Shown: one piece after another, positions 1 through 10,186 of the stretch
How the letters are laid out: the number at the start of each line of letters is the position of its first letter
Position numbering within the stretch: the stretch's first letter is position 1
Source of the DNA: Saprospiraceae bacterium
GTDB taxonomy: Bacteria > Bacteroidota > Bacteroidia > Chitinophagales > Saprospiraceae
Length of the DNA stretch: 64,000 bases
NCBI GenBank assembly: GCA_016716185.1
Contig: JADJWV010000002.1
Location: forward strand, 186,001 to 250,000
Direction of reading: 5' to 3'
Position numbers and translations under genes: made by a program
Notes under the pieces: generated by a model
Seen by the model: the letters and a program-made list of their open reading frames with translations, nothing else
What the model was told of the DNA's origin: nothing
Databases searched by the model: none

Positions 1-2
1 GT

Positions 3-2960
3 ATATTATTTCGGGAGGCTGGATTTTCTTCTCTTTATCCGATCGCCGGGAGTCATGGGACCGAATTCTGGACTTGTTCAGATCGCGGGGTAAACGTCGA
101 TGCAGCCAATGCAAATGATCAGGCTTGCAGACCAACCTACGATAAAATATTTCCATTTCCATCGTATATACCAAAGATTCATCGCCTGCGGATTGCAGGA
201 GATAGCATTCAGATCCTTCAAACCATTCCAATTCTTCGTCCAAACGGACAAGGGGCAAGCGGTTTGGTCAATCCAACAGGTTTTGGGAGTACTGCTTCCG
301 AACAGATTTCTACAGATACCGTAAACAATTGTAGTGCTTTTCAAAGTAAAACTACATTAAAAGATACTTTTGGGATTGACTGCGAAGGTTTGGTAGTAGA
401 TCCCGACGGAAATTTTTGGTTGTGTGAAGAAGGAGGCCCAACCGTATGGCAGCTCAACAAAGCAGGTGTTTTAATAAAGCGCTATTCACCTTATGCAAAT
501 TTACCGGGAGCACATCCCGTGGATGTATTGATAGATACCGTATTTAAATATCGCAAAAACAACCGGGGCTTTGAAGGCATCGCCATTACTCCCAGTGGTA
601 AAATTTATGTTGCAATTCAAAGTCCACTTTTATTTCCTTCAAAATCAGCAGGAGAAAATACAAGAATTCATCGTCTTCTTGAAATAGATCCTAAAACAAA
701 TGCAACCAGAATGTTTGCGTATCTCAACGATGGAATTATTGGCAAAGGAGGTGACCAAATCCGTCTCCGCGATTGGAAAATCGGAGATTTATATGCGATT
801 AATGACCATGAATTTTTAGTTTTAGAGGCTGCTGCCCGCGGAACTACAGATATCAAAAGACTTTACAGGATCAATCTTTCCAATGCGACTCCGGTTCGGT
901 CGGGTTTATTTAATAATAACATGACCCTGGAACAATTGGTGGATTCAACTGGACTGGCCGCCAACCAAATCAGACCCGTTGAAAAAACGCTGGTGATGGA
1001 TTTGTTGGCAGAAGGATGGCCCGCAAGTCTGGATAAAGCAGAAGGAATTTCCATATTAAACGACAGCACGATTGTCATTGGAAATGACAATGATTTTGGT
1101 CAATTTTCTCCCGATGAAAACGGGATTGCAATGGCTACCGGTAAAGAAAGTCATTTAATCGTTTTCCGGCTTTCAGGCAAAAATAAAATCAGCCGCTATC
1201 GGGAAGTTTATCCGGTCACTCAGGGACTAACGGGTCCGAGTACCAACCAATCACCCTATGTTCTTCCAGCAGCACAAGACGTTCAATTCACTTCCATACT
1301 TACAGTGGGAGAATCTGCAAATGGTTATACCCTGTGCGGAATTCCGGATGGGATGGGAGCTTATGACAACGGCGATGGAAGCTTTACAATTTTGTTGAAC
1401 CACGAATTTGGTACAACTGCAGGTGCTGTCAGAGCACATGGCTCCACCGGAGCGTTTATCTCTAAATGGAAAGTAAGAAAATCCGATTTAAAAGTGCTTA
1501 ACGGAGAAGACCTGGTAAAGAAAGTAAACTTATGGAACGGTACGGGTTACACAGAAGGAACTACCGCTTTCGCAAGATTGTGCTCTGCAGATCTTCCACC
1601 CTATACTGCATTCTATCATAAATCTGGGATTAAAAGATTGGGTACCATGACCCGGTTATTTTTAAATGGAGAAGAAACTGGTGATGAAGGTCGCGCTTTT
1701 GCGCATATTGCGACTGGCGTGAATACCGGGACCAGTTATGAATTGCCATATCTGGGTAAAGCCTCCTGGGAAAACGTAGTTGCACATCCAGAATCCGGAG
1801 TAAACACCCTGGTGGCGCTGTTGGATGACAGCAATGGCGGACAAGTGTATTTTTATTTGGGGAAGAAAGGAACAGCCGGTAATGAAATTGACAGAGCAGG
1901 ACTCAGCAAGGGAAAATTGTTTGGATTGAAAGTTGAAAATTATCCAGTCGAATTGGATTCTGTCATCCCTGCATCCAATCAAAGATTTTCGATAGTGGAT
2001 CTGGGAACCGTTCAAAATAAATCAGGTGCTGAATTGAATACAATGAGTAATGCGAATGCGGTCACTCAATTTAAGCGTCCTGAAGATGGAACCTGGATTC
2101 AAGGCGAGCCCAATGTATTTTATTTTGTGACGACCAATGCATTCAACGCACCCAGTCGTTTGTGGAAAATTGAATTTGACGATATACAACATCCTGAAAA
2201 AGGTGGAACGATTGAGATTCCTTTAGACGGAACTGAAGGACAAAAAATGTTTGACAACATGTGTTCAGATAGCCGTGGAAATTTATTACTTCAGGAGGAT
2301 GTAGGCAACAATGCACGTTTGGGGAAAATCTGGCAATATAATATTTCCACTGACGAATTAAAAACAGTGGGAGATCATGATCCTACAAGATTTATTAACG
2401 GTGCCCATAATTTTCTGACTCAGGATGAAGAATCCTCGGGAATCATAGACGTTCGTCATATTCTGGGACATGGTATGTTCTTGCTGGTAGATCAGGCTCA
2501 TTATCCGCTACCCGGACAACTCGTTCAAGGCGGGCAGATCCTTGCCATGTATAATCCGGATTCAGATAAGCCATCAAAACTTAAGAATCCTGTACCTGGT
2601 TTAGACTCAGGAAGTATTTTAGATGCAATAGAACAAAAGACAAAAACCAGCACAGCGAAAGAATTTCAACAACATATACGCGTCGGTGAATTGAATAATC
2701 AGCATAAACTGGTTATTTATCCAAATCCAATTTCTTCCGGTCAATTATTAACCCTTGAAGGTTCAACACAACATGAACTTATCTATGAAATCGGACTTAT
2801 AAACAGCTCCGGACAGTTGATCTGGAACGAAAAAATTTCAGAACCTGCAAACCAATATTTTTTGGAGCTTTCAGAAAAGAGTGTAGTCAGTCCAGGCATG
2901 TATTACCTCTATACCATTACGAACTTTGAAAGCCATTTGTTGAAATTGTTTGTTGAGTAA
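3..2960 (+). CDS. Secreted phytase-like/PhoX-like protein with T9SS sorting domain (5' end outside window)
   Basis: The reading frame is open from the first bases of the window, so the N-terminus and any signal peptide lie upstream; 985 residues are visible. Roughly residues 1-410 resemble the 'esterase-like activity of phytase' beta-propeller family (motifs such as GFEGIAITPSGKIYVA and DKAEGISIL). Residues about 420-860 resemble the PhoX/DUF839 alkaline phosphatase-like family (LLNHEFGTTAGAVRAHG, SWENVVAHPESG). The last ~85 residues form a T9SS type A sorting domain (VIYPNPISSGQ, SPGMYYLYT), so the protein is predicted to be exported through the outer membrane and surface-anchored or released. 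The two-domain fusion suggests a role in phosphoester handling, but substrate and activity are inference. A strong terminator follows the stop codon. Confidence 0.8.
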   Translation: MLFREAGFSSLYPIAGSHGTEFWTCSDRGVNVDAANANDQACRPTYDKIFPFPSYIPKIHRLRIAGDSIQILQTIPILRPNGQGASGLVNPTGFGSTASEQISTDTVNNCSAFQSKTTLKDTFGIDCEGLVVDPDGNFWLCEEGGPTVWQLNKAGVLIKRYSPYANLPGAHPVDVLIDTVFKYRKNNRGFEGIAITPSGKIYVAIQSPLLFPSKSAGENTRIHRLLEIDPKTNATRMFAYLNDGIIGKGGDQIRLRDWKIGDLYAINDHEFLVLEAAARGTTDIKRLYRINLSNATPVRSGLFNNNMTLEQLVDSTGLAANQIRPVEKTLVMDLLAEGWPASLDKAEGISILNDSTIVIGNDNDFGQFSPDENGIAMATGKESHLIVFRLSGKNKISRYREVYPVTQGLTGPSTNQSPYVLPAAQDVQFTSILTVGESANGYTLCGIPDGMGAYDNGDGSFTILLNHEFGTTAGAVRAHGSTGAFISKWKVRKSDLKVLNGEDLVKKVNLWNGTGYTEGTTAFARLCSADLPPYTAFYHKSGIKRLGTMTRLFLNGEETGDEGRAFAHIATGVNTGTSYELPYLGKASWENVVAHPESGVNTLVALLDDSNGGQVYFYLGKKGTAGNEIDRAGLSKGKLFGLKVENYPVELDSVIPASNQRFSIVDLGTVQNKSGAELNTMSNANAVTQFKRPEDGTWIQGEPNVFYFVTTNAFNAPSRLWKIEFDDIQHPEKGGTIEIPLDGTEGQKMFDNMCSDSRGNLLLQEDVGNNARLGKIWQYNISTDELKTVGDHDPTRFINGAHNFLTQDEESSGIIDVRHILGHGMFLLVDQAHYPLPGQLVQGGQILAMYNPDSDKPSKLKNPVPGLDSGSILDAIEQKTKTSTAKEFQQHIRVGELNNQHKLVIYPNPISSGQLLTLEGSTQHELIYEIGLINSSGQLIWNEKISEPANQYFLELSEKSVVSPGMYYLYTITNFESHLLKLFVE

Positions 2961-2987
2961 TTATTTGACTCAATTATAAAAATTAAA

Positions 2988-3019
2988 GCCCTGTCTGGTT
3001 TTTCAGGCAGGGTTTTTTT
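2988..3019 (+). terminator. Rho-independent terminator after the phytase-like gene
   Basis: CCTGTCTG and CAGGCAGG form an 8-bp stem (one G.U wobble) with a short T-rich loop, followed by seven T residues. It lies 28 bases after the stop codon. Confidence 0.85.
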
Positions 3020-3190
3020 ATTCAAAAATATTAATATTGCGGACTTCATTATGGAATCCAATAATTTCCATCAATAAGTCATGATTAGAGGCTATCAAAA
3101 TGTCATTTTATAATGCAATATTTAACAAACGTTCATTAGTGCTTGAGTGTAAAATAAAATTATCATTCTCCAAAATTGATAAGTTATTTT

Positions 3191-4207
3191 TCACCAAACC
3201 AAACAAACCTTACCCGTACTCTTCCTGTTCTCCAACAACTCGTGGGCTTTTGCAATGTCGCTTGCTGGAAAACGGTGCGGAGTTTCCGGCTTAAAAATAC
3301 CCTGTTCGGTGATTTGAATGACTTCGCAAAGCATTTGATGAATGAAATCCGGTTTGTGATCCGCAATTTCCAACATGTTGATACCCAGTATTGCCTTCGA
3401 TGGCATCATCAGCATCACGGGATGAAAGAATCCGAAGGATAGGAACTGAGCTATTTTTGAAAATAGATTTCCCGAACTTAAAGCAGATGCACCATGTAAA
3501 ACAAGTCTGCCACCGGTAGCGAGTATTTTGAAGCTCTTGCGGGCAGTGCTGCCACCCACACCGTCAAAAACTACATCTACACCACCTTGACCGGTGATCC
3601 TTTTTTACTTCGCTTACAAAATCAGTTTTACTGTAATGGATGGGAAAATGAACACCCAGGTCTTTCAGAATTTTCGTTTTCTCTTCGGAACCGGCAGTTG
3701 AGATCACTGTGCATTTTTAAAAAGACAATACTGAATGAGCGCGCGTCCGAGTCCGCCGGCACCGGAATGGATGAGAACTTTATCTCCTTCTTGTAAATTT
3801 ACCAATTTGGCAGCAGCGTAATAAGCCGTCAGGTATTGAACAGCAAGTGCTGTGGCATCAACGGGATCCCATGTAGCGGGTATCTTCACAACTCCGGTTG
3901 CTGAAGTGCATACATATTCGGCATACCCATTGAATTTGGAAAGTGCCACCACCACATCACCGGGTTTTAAATGTTTTATTTCAGATCCAACAGAGACCAC
4001 CGTTCCGGCTGCATCAAATCCAATGACCGCAGGGAGTTTCGGCGCACCATCGTATAAGTTTTTGCGAACCATGACATCAGCAAAATTCAATCCCGAACAA
4101 ATGTTTTTAATAAGTACCTCGTGGGGTTTTGGTTCCGGAATGGCGATTTCTCTGAATTCAAAAGAACGGAACGGGCAGGAATGACGCACCAGGTAAATGG
4201 CTTTCAT
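3191..4207 (-). pseudogene. Quinone oxidoreductase / zinc-type alcohol dehydrogenase-like protein, two frameshifts
   Basis: The N-terminal 167 codons (from ATG at 4207) give a GroES-like domain and the start of the NAD(P)-binding fold (GFDAAGTVVSVG, VLIHSGAGGLGRALIQY). The last 122 codons give the end of the fold and the C-terminal helix region (GGRLVLHGASA, FPASDIAKAHELLENRKSTG). The bridge is readable only in another frame: one base is missing near 3706 (a TGA then follows the NAQ residues), and the original frame returns after a compensating shift near 3599-3606, at an A6G2 run. The middle piece (VISTAGSEEKTKILKDLG) is clearly family-like, so the intact ancestor was a medium-chain reductase of about 340 residues, NADPH-dependent by family. 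The pair of breaks could be sequencing errors or true inactivation. It is convergent with the upstream gene. Confidence 0.75.
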
Positions 4208-4272
4208 CGGTTAATATTTAGAATCGTATTAAAATTACAATGGAAATAATGATCAGGCTTTTCAGCAGAGAG

Positions 4273-4557
4273 TTAATTCCAGCGAGGTCTTGCTATGATG
4301 ACAAACAAAAGAAAAAGCAAATATAAAAATCCGGGAATGGCAAGAATGTATAACAATCTCTGGCCAAGCTTCATATAATCATGGTTATAACACCAATAAC
4401 TTCCTCCCAGGATGACAACCAGTCCCAATAGGAGCAAGATCCATATTTTCATATTAAAAGCGCCGACCGACCCGTCACTCAACCCGGTGATAAAAAAATA
4501 TAGTGCAACCAATGCTATGATTGCATCGAAGATCCAAAGTATCCAAAAGAAGTTCAT
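4273..4557 (-). CDS. Small three-helix membrane protein
   Basis: 94 residues, almost entirely hydrophobic, with three predicted membrane segments (about residues 4-24, 37-56, 68-90) and a short basic C-terminus (ARPRWN). Small proteins of this kind are common and uncharacterised in Bacteroidota. It lies 65 bases upstream of the frameshifted oxidoreductase on the same strand, so the two may be co-transcribed. No function can be assigned. Confidence 0.6.
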   Translation of the reverse strand: MNFFWILWIFDAIIALVALYFFITGLSDGSVGAFNMKIWILLLLGLVVILGGSYWCYNHDYMKLGQRLLYILAIPGFLYLLFLLFVIIARPRWN

Positions 4558-4817
4558 AGAACAATATTACGATTATTTGAGAGAATAAAAAAAGAACTCA
4601 ACCAGGCGAGCCCTTGGAGAATAATCTGTAAGCACAAATCTTCTTAATATGTATAATTTCATTTTCTAAGGTTCAATTTATTATTTGAATCATACACTCT
4701 AGAAAAATTCTTTGAATCTTTAAATTCGTATTATTATTTCATTTAATACTATTGATAATTATTGGATTCTATTATAATGTAATTGCCTACTTTTAAACTC
4801 CATTTTATCAGCCAAAT

Positions 4818-5558
4818 ATGAAATATACACACCTCTTTGCTGGAATACTGTTCCTAAGCACCCATTTAAATGCCCAATCCATTGTCACCGACCGGCCGGA
4901 TCAAACCGAAAGCGCTCTTTGTGTGCCCAAGAATGTACTGCAGTTTGAAACCGGAGTAAGTGTTCAATTTGAAGATCTCGATGGCGGTAGTATACAAGGT
5001 TTGGTGTTGCCGGGAACTTTGTTCAGATATGGTCTCGGAGGCCCCGTCGAATTTAGGGTCTATCACCAGTTGGTGAGTGAAGGGGTTAATTCTGATACCC
5101 GGTTTGGAATTGCGGATCTGGAACTTGGTCTCAAATTTAAATTGTTTCGTTCAGCTTCAGAAAAAACGAACCTAGCCTTGCTGACTCAAGTCCTGCTGCC
5201 CAGTGGATCCGGATTTTTGAGCAATGATAAATATGGCAGTTTGAATAAATTATGTGTCAGCCATCAGATCACGGAATCCAATAGCCTGAGTTATAATGTT
5301 GGTTATAATTATTTCGGTAAGGGGAAGGGCGATTTGACGTATTCTCTTTCCCTGGGAGCAGCAATTTCAGAAAAGGCCGCACTTTATGTAGAGCCTTTTG
5401 GAGCCTTCGAGGAAATGGATGAATTTATATTAAATGTCGATGCCGGTTTTACCTACCTCCTCAAATCCAATATGCAATTGGATTTTTCCTGGGGAACAGG
5501 GATTCAAAGAAAGATGAACTACCTGGCGATTGGCTTCAGCTGGAAATCCGGAGGCTGA
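4818..5558 (+). CDS. Outer-membrane beta-barrel 'transporter' (MetA phenol-degradation family type)
   Basis: 246 residues. A signal peptide (MKYTHLFAGILFLSTHLNAQ) is followed by TDRPDQTES, the usual start of the PF13557-type barrel family, then alternating amphipathic strands (FGIADLELGLKFKLF, LSYNVGYNYFGKGKGDLTYSLSLG) and a terminal aromatic-rich strand. The family is named after phenol degradation but is mostly uncharacterised; transport is only inferred from the barrel. The gene stands alone, 45 bases from the convergent desaturase, with no clear terminator between them. Confidence 0.7.
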   Translation: MKYTHLFAGILFLSTHLNAQSIVTDRPDQTESALCVPKNVLQFETGVSVQFEDLDGGSIQGLVLPGTLFRYGLGGPVEFRVYHQLVSEGVNSDTRFGIADLELGLKFKLFRSASEKTNLALLTQVLLPSGSGFLSNDKYGSLNKLCVSHQITESNSLSYNVGYNYFGKGKGDLTYSLSLGAAISEKAALYVEPFGAFEEMDEFILNVDAGFTYLLKSNMQLDFSWGTGIQRKMNYLAIGFSWKSGG

Positions 5559-5603
5559 TCCAGGCATCTATTCAATTTTGCTACTATAACTTATGAAATA
5601 TGG

Positions 5604-6650
5604 CTAAGCAGGGATCATTCCCAGCCTTTCCAGCCTGTAAAACTCGCGGAAAGTAATCATCCTTTCCTGCTGTTCATCCCAGAGTTTATGGCTGGCTAAT
5701 TTCAAACTCTGCCAGAAATTGATCTCTGTGGTGTATTTGTGAAACCAGGGAATGGCATCCATACATTTCTTAAGATTGTAATTGGGTATGGCCGGATTCA
5801 GATGGTGAATATGGTGAAAGGCAATATTCCCTGTAAACCAGTTCATAATTTTAGGCAGTTTGTAATAACTGCTGCCTTTAATAGCCGCATACATGAATTC
5901 CCACTTATCTTTCCAATGCTTGTAACCATGCTCGTGCTGATGTTGCACATAAAAAAACCAAATCGCAATGATCGCAAATGCACAGAGGATTGCAACCTGT
6001 AGCAACACAACTTTTTTCCAATCGAGCAACAGACAAAGTCCGGTAAATAAAGCTATATACACGAGATTATTAAGCAACAATCCGGGTTTCAGTTTTTTGA
6101 ATTCAGACATGTCTATTAAGGGCAGGCGATTGTGGATAAATACATAATAAATCGGACCCAGAAAAAACATCACTAACGGCGATCTGTATAATCTGTATTT
6201 GAATCTCGCCCATCTTCCCAGAGCGGCATATTCTTTCACCGTGAGCGTATCGATATCGCCAATATCCCTGACCTCCAACCTGCCATTATTCATGTGGTGA
6301 AAATGGTGCGACTTGGCCCAATAAAAATAAGGAATCGAACTGGCAAGGCTGCAACAATAACCTATGATCTTTCTTACGGTCTGATTGGCCACAAAACTTT
6401 GGTGCCCGCAGTCGTGCTGGATAATAAATATACGCACTAAAAAAAGTGCGTTTAAAACGCATAAGATCAAAGCCAACCATAAATACGAATCCCATAAATT
6501 GTAAATGGCAACCCAGATCAGTAAAAACGGGCCGAAAGAATTGAGAATTTGGATAATGGCCTTTTTATTGTCTGTAACCTGGTAGTCTTTGATCGATTTT
6601 AGGGCCAGCTTAACTTTAGCCGTAAAATCCTGAAGTTCCTGATGCTGCAT
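5604..6650 (-). CDS. Membrane fatty acid desaturase
   Basis: 348 residues from the ATG at 6650; an 18-codon longer frame exists, but its extension is basic and not family-like. All histidine boxes of integral-membrane desaturases are present: HDCGH at about 79-83, HHFHH at about 115-119, HQHEH at about 250 and HHIHH at about 290. They are separated by hydrophobic membrane segments. These histidines bind the di-iron centre that introduces a double bond into acyl chains in the cytoplasmic membrane. Regiospecificity cannot be read from the sequence. The gene is monocistronic and divergent from the C25-like gene. Confidence 0.88.
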   Translation of the reverse strand: MQHQELQDFTAKVKLALKSIKDYQVTDNKKAIIQILNSFGPFLLIWVAIYNLWDSYLWLALILCVLNALFLVRIFIIQHDCGHQSFVANQTVRKIIGYCCSLASSIPYFYWAKSHHFHHMNNGRLEVRDIGDIDTLTVKEYAALGRWARFKYRLYRSPLVMFFLGPIYYVFIHNRLPLIDMSEFKKLKPGLLLNNLVYIALFTGLCLLLDWKKVVLLQVAILCAFAIIAIWFFYVQHQHEHGYKHWKDKWEFMYAAIKGSSYYKLPKIMNWFTGNIAFHHIHHLNPAIPNYNLKKCMDAIPWFHKYTTEINFWQSLKLASHKLWDEQQERMITFREFYRLERLGMIPA

Positions 6651-6903
6651 GTCTTTTTGAAATGGATACAAAGATAACCGGAAGCTTCCTCTAAATGTAT
6701 ACATAATTTTAAGTCAAACTCATCTTTAATTGTCAGGAATTTATATATTGGAGAAAATTCAATGCTTAATGTCCTAATTATGAAATAGAAGAATGGTCTA
6801 TGTGGATAAAAGTTTTGGCGTTATGCACCAATTTTAATCTCAGGTGTACCTTCAATTTTCAGAGTCCAAAGAGAATGATTAACTTCACCAAAAATATTTA
6901 ATA

Positions 6904-9508
6904 ATGATCAAGTGGCTGCTCACAACCTGCTTTTACCTCTTTATAACCAGTTTATTTGCTCAAAATTACAGCATTAAGGCTTCCGTGTTGCTCAGCGTGG
7001 AAACCAACCAGTCTCCACCCATGATTAAATTGAAATGGGCAGCAGAACCGGATGCTACTTCTTATTCGGTTTTCAGAAAACTGAAAGGAGCCTCATCCTG
7101 GGGAGCTGTAAGAGCAACACTTCCAAAAGATTCAACCAGTTATACCGACTCCAGTGTTGAGATCAATAAAGCTTATGAGTATCGGGTTAAACAGAAGCAG
7201 TACGTCAATTCCTGGGTCTGGTTATGTTTATGCGTCAATTGCTTTACCCGCAATGGAATGGAATGGCACCGTCCTCTTGCTTATCGATAGCACCGTAAAT
7301 AAACAATTGTCCGCGAAAATCAATATACTCAAAGATGATTTGTCAAATGAGGGCTGGTTTGTGTTGACCTATGTTCCTTCTGTCCGAGAATCCGTAACCG
7401 ATATTCGCAGTAAAATTGCCAATTTCAGATCCATCCATCGAGATTTGCGCTCGGTGTTTATTCTTGGGCATGTAAAAGTTCCTTATTCCGGAAATTTTAA
7501 TCCGGATTCACATCAAGATCATCTGGGGGCCTGGCCTGCAGATACCTATTATGCAGATGTTGACGGGATATGGTCTGACATTTCTGTCGATAACAATGCA
7601 GCTTCAAGACAGGCCAATAAAAATGTTCCCGGCGATGGAAAATTTGACCAAAGTATCATTCCTTCAGATGTGGAACTGGAAGTCGGCCGGGTTGACTTTT
7701 TTGATATGCCTGCATTGAATAAAAGTGAAATGGAGTTGTTGGGAAGGTATCTCGATAAAAATCACTTATGGAGAACCGGACAAATTCAGGCTGAACAAAG
7801 AGGAATCGTCCTGGATAATTTTAATTTTAGGGACGAAGGTTTTGGGCAAAGCGGGATGAAAAATTTTTCGAGCTTTTTTGGACCCGGAAATGTGTTCTAT
7901 GGTAATTACCGGGATAGTCTGCTTAAAAAATCTTACCTCTGCTCCTTTGGTTCAGGAAGTGGAAACTATACAGGTGCTGCTGGAATTTCAAATACGGCTA
8001 ACATGGCTAACGATAGTTTACAATCCATTTTTACTTTTCTATTTGGAAGTTATTTTGGAGATTGGGACAGTCCAAATAATTTTTTACGCGCAGCCCTTGC
8101 CAGTGGTACCATACTGACCAATGCGTGGTCGGGCAGACCCTTATGGACCCTGCACCATATGGCACTGGGAGAAACTATTGGTTATTCTACCCGTATAAGT
8201 ACAAACAACAATTCGACTTATACCGCCGGTTACAGTGCCCGTGGAACTCATATGGCATTGATGGGGATCCCACTTTGCGCTTGCATCCCTGGAGTGGAAC
8301 CGGTCAATTGCAATTGGTTGAATCCGGACCCCATATTGATTTGCGTTGGAATACCAATAACCTTGCAAACATGGGTTATACAGTTTATCGTCGTATTGAA
8401 GGCAACACTCAATTTGACGTGATTGCAAGAAACATAATGGATACTACTTTCAGAGATGCTTGTTTACTTCCGGGTTTCAGGTATGAGTATATGGTCAGGG
8501 GAACTAAAATGGAAACTTCCGCAAGTGGAAATTATTACAATCTTTCAAGCGGGATAAGAGACACCATCAGCAAAATCTTAAACATCACGCCGACAGCGGA
8601 TTTCAGCTTTTCGAAGGACTATGAATTTTTGCATCTGAAATCCGAATCAAAAAATACAAATCAGGTAAAATGGATCATTGGAACAGATACATTGACCGGA
8701 AACGAACTCGATGTGGTGCTGGATTGTAAATCCAGCAACGTTTTGGTTTGCCTCATTGCAGAAGGAGCATGCGACTTCGATCAAATTTGCAAAACCATCA
8801 ATTACGATTGCAGCATACCCCAGGTTTCAAAAGTGATCATCGACAGCATTCGTTGCAATGGATTAAAAGGAGGAATTGAAATTGCAGACCTCACCTGGAG
8901 CGGATCCTTTCCGTTTTAAATGGAACACTGGTGATACTACACTAAAATTAAACAACATCAGCGCAGGTAATTATATGCTCACCATCACTTCTTCGAGAAA
9001 TACAGAATCCATTTACACATTTAATTTAACCGAACCTGCAATCCTGCAGGCTAATTACAACATAAAACATGCAAGTCCGGGTAATAATGATGGAGCTGTT
9101 GAAAATCTCGACATTACAGGAGGAACACCACCTTATCAATACCAGATCTCTGGTGGTCGTCTGGATTCACTGGCCGCAGGCAACTACATTATAGGTATCC
9201 AGGATCATAACGGTTGCACACTTCAAGTCAATATAAAAATAGAAGTAAGAACAGCAGTTGACAATATCCTTGATGGAACCCGATATTTCATTTATCCGTC
9301 CCCTGCAAGAGAATTGATCAGTTTACATGTAGATGGTCCAGGTAGATTAAGCAAATTAGAATTGCTGGATGCACAGGGCAGATACATCCGGAACCTGAAT
9401 CCTGAAATCACAGAAATTGATTGCAGCAACTGGCCACCGGGATATTATGGTTTGCAATTGTGGTCTAAATCCGGGAAAAATTTAGTGTTAAGGTTTGAAA
9501 AACTCTAA
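6904..9508 (+). pseudogene. C25 (gingipain)-like T9SS cargo protein, three frameshifts
   Basis: One gene is spread over four reading-frame segments. Order: signal peptide (MIKWLLTTCFYLFITSLFAQ), an FN3-like domain, a caspase/gingipain-like region (VFILGHVKVPYSG, GAWPADTYYAD, ELEVGRVDFFDMP, ending in GDPTLRLHPW), a second FN3-like domain, a SprB-type repeat region (WNTGDTTLKLNNISAGNYMLTI) and a T9SS domain (FIYPSPARELISL, PPGYYGLQLW). Breaks: one extra base near 7192-7198; one missing G in the G run at 8263-8266; a third near 8880-8890. Joining the segments gives about 865 residues. The blocks that would hold the C25 His and Cys instead read SFGSGSGNY and FLFGSYFGDWD, so proteolytic activity is doubtful even if the frame is intact. 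Whether the breaks are real is unresolved. Confidence 0.72.
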
Positions 9509-9768
9509 ACCCCAACACAAAATTTATTTCTCTGCAGGTTCTGGTCCGGTTTGATTTTAAATCATACTTTTATCGGAATGGATAACTGCATCCAAATAAT
9601 TCTTTTTGTTCCTTCTTGTTCTGGTGTCTTCGTGACAGAAAATAGGCAACCTAATCTCTAAGCATTGAAATGCATTTTCAATATGTCGAAATGTCGAAAA
9701 ACCTGTGCCATTTATTTCCCGCAGAAAACGCAGATGACGCAGATCTTTTATTTAGTTTTTTATCAAAA

Positions 9769-9826
9769 TCCCGATAAAATAGCATAATACGTCAGAAAAA
9801 AAATAGGTAGCTTTAATTTATCGGGA
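9769..9826. repeat. Small palindromic element, copy 1 (58 bp)
   Basis: Begins TCCCGATAAA and ends TTTATCGGGA, a perfect 10-base inverted repeat. The core (TAGCATAATAC.TCAGAAAA) is shared with the copy at 9967-10024. It could fold as a hairpin in RNA or DNA. Confidence 0.75.
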
Positions 9827-9966
9827 CATAAACTCATTGCTGTTTACCCTATCAAAATTTCTTTGTGTCCCTTCGGGTCTTTGTGCTTTTGTGGCAAAAA
9901 TCTAACAACGAAAACTCTAAGCTTAGAAAAGCATTTTCTATATTTCAAAAAGTCGAAAGGTCGAAA

Positions 9967-10024
9967 TCCCGATAAAATAGCATAATACTTCAGAAAAGAA
10001 ATAGTTAGCCTTATTTTATCGGGA
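9967..10024. repeat. Small palindromic element, copy 2 (58 bp)
   Basis: Same length and ends as the element at 9769-9826 (TCCCGATAAA...TTTATCGGGA) with a few substitutions in the centre. The two copies are in the same orientation, 198 bases apart. Confidence 0.75.
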
Positions 10025-10186
10025 CAAAAGGTCCAAAAGTCGAAACTTCGAAACTTCGTCCTGACAAAATCGCATTTGTATTGTTAAAAAACTAATATGG
10101 GTTAAAAATATATTTTAAACTACTTCAAGTGGTTATCATAAAAACTCAATTTGGTTCTACCTTTATCTTCTAAAATCGATTTTACC

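Larger units (their letters stand above)
9509..10186. other. Gene-free region with a degenerate duplicated block
   Basis: About 680 bases with no convincing gene. Two related blocks follow one another (roughly 9605-9826 and 9850-10024). Each has a pyrimidine-rich 'cttcgtgtc / ctttgtgctt' stretch, then CTAAGC...GCATTTTC, then one or more GTCGAAA motifs, then a 58-bp palindromic element. Further GTCGAAA/TTCGAAAC motifs follow at 10030-10060. No terminator or promoter could be assigned with confidence. Confidence 0.6.
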
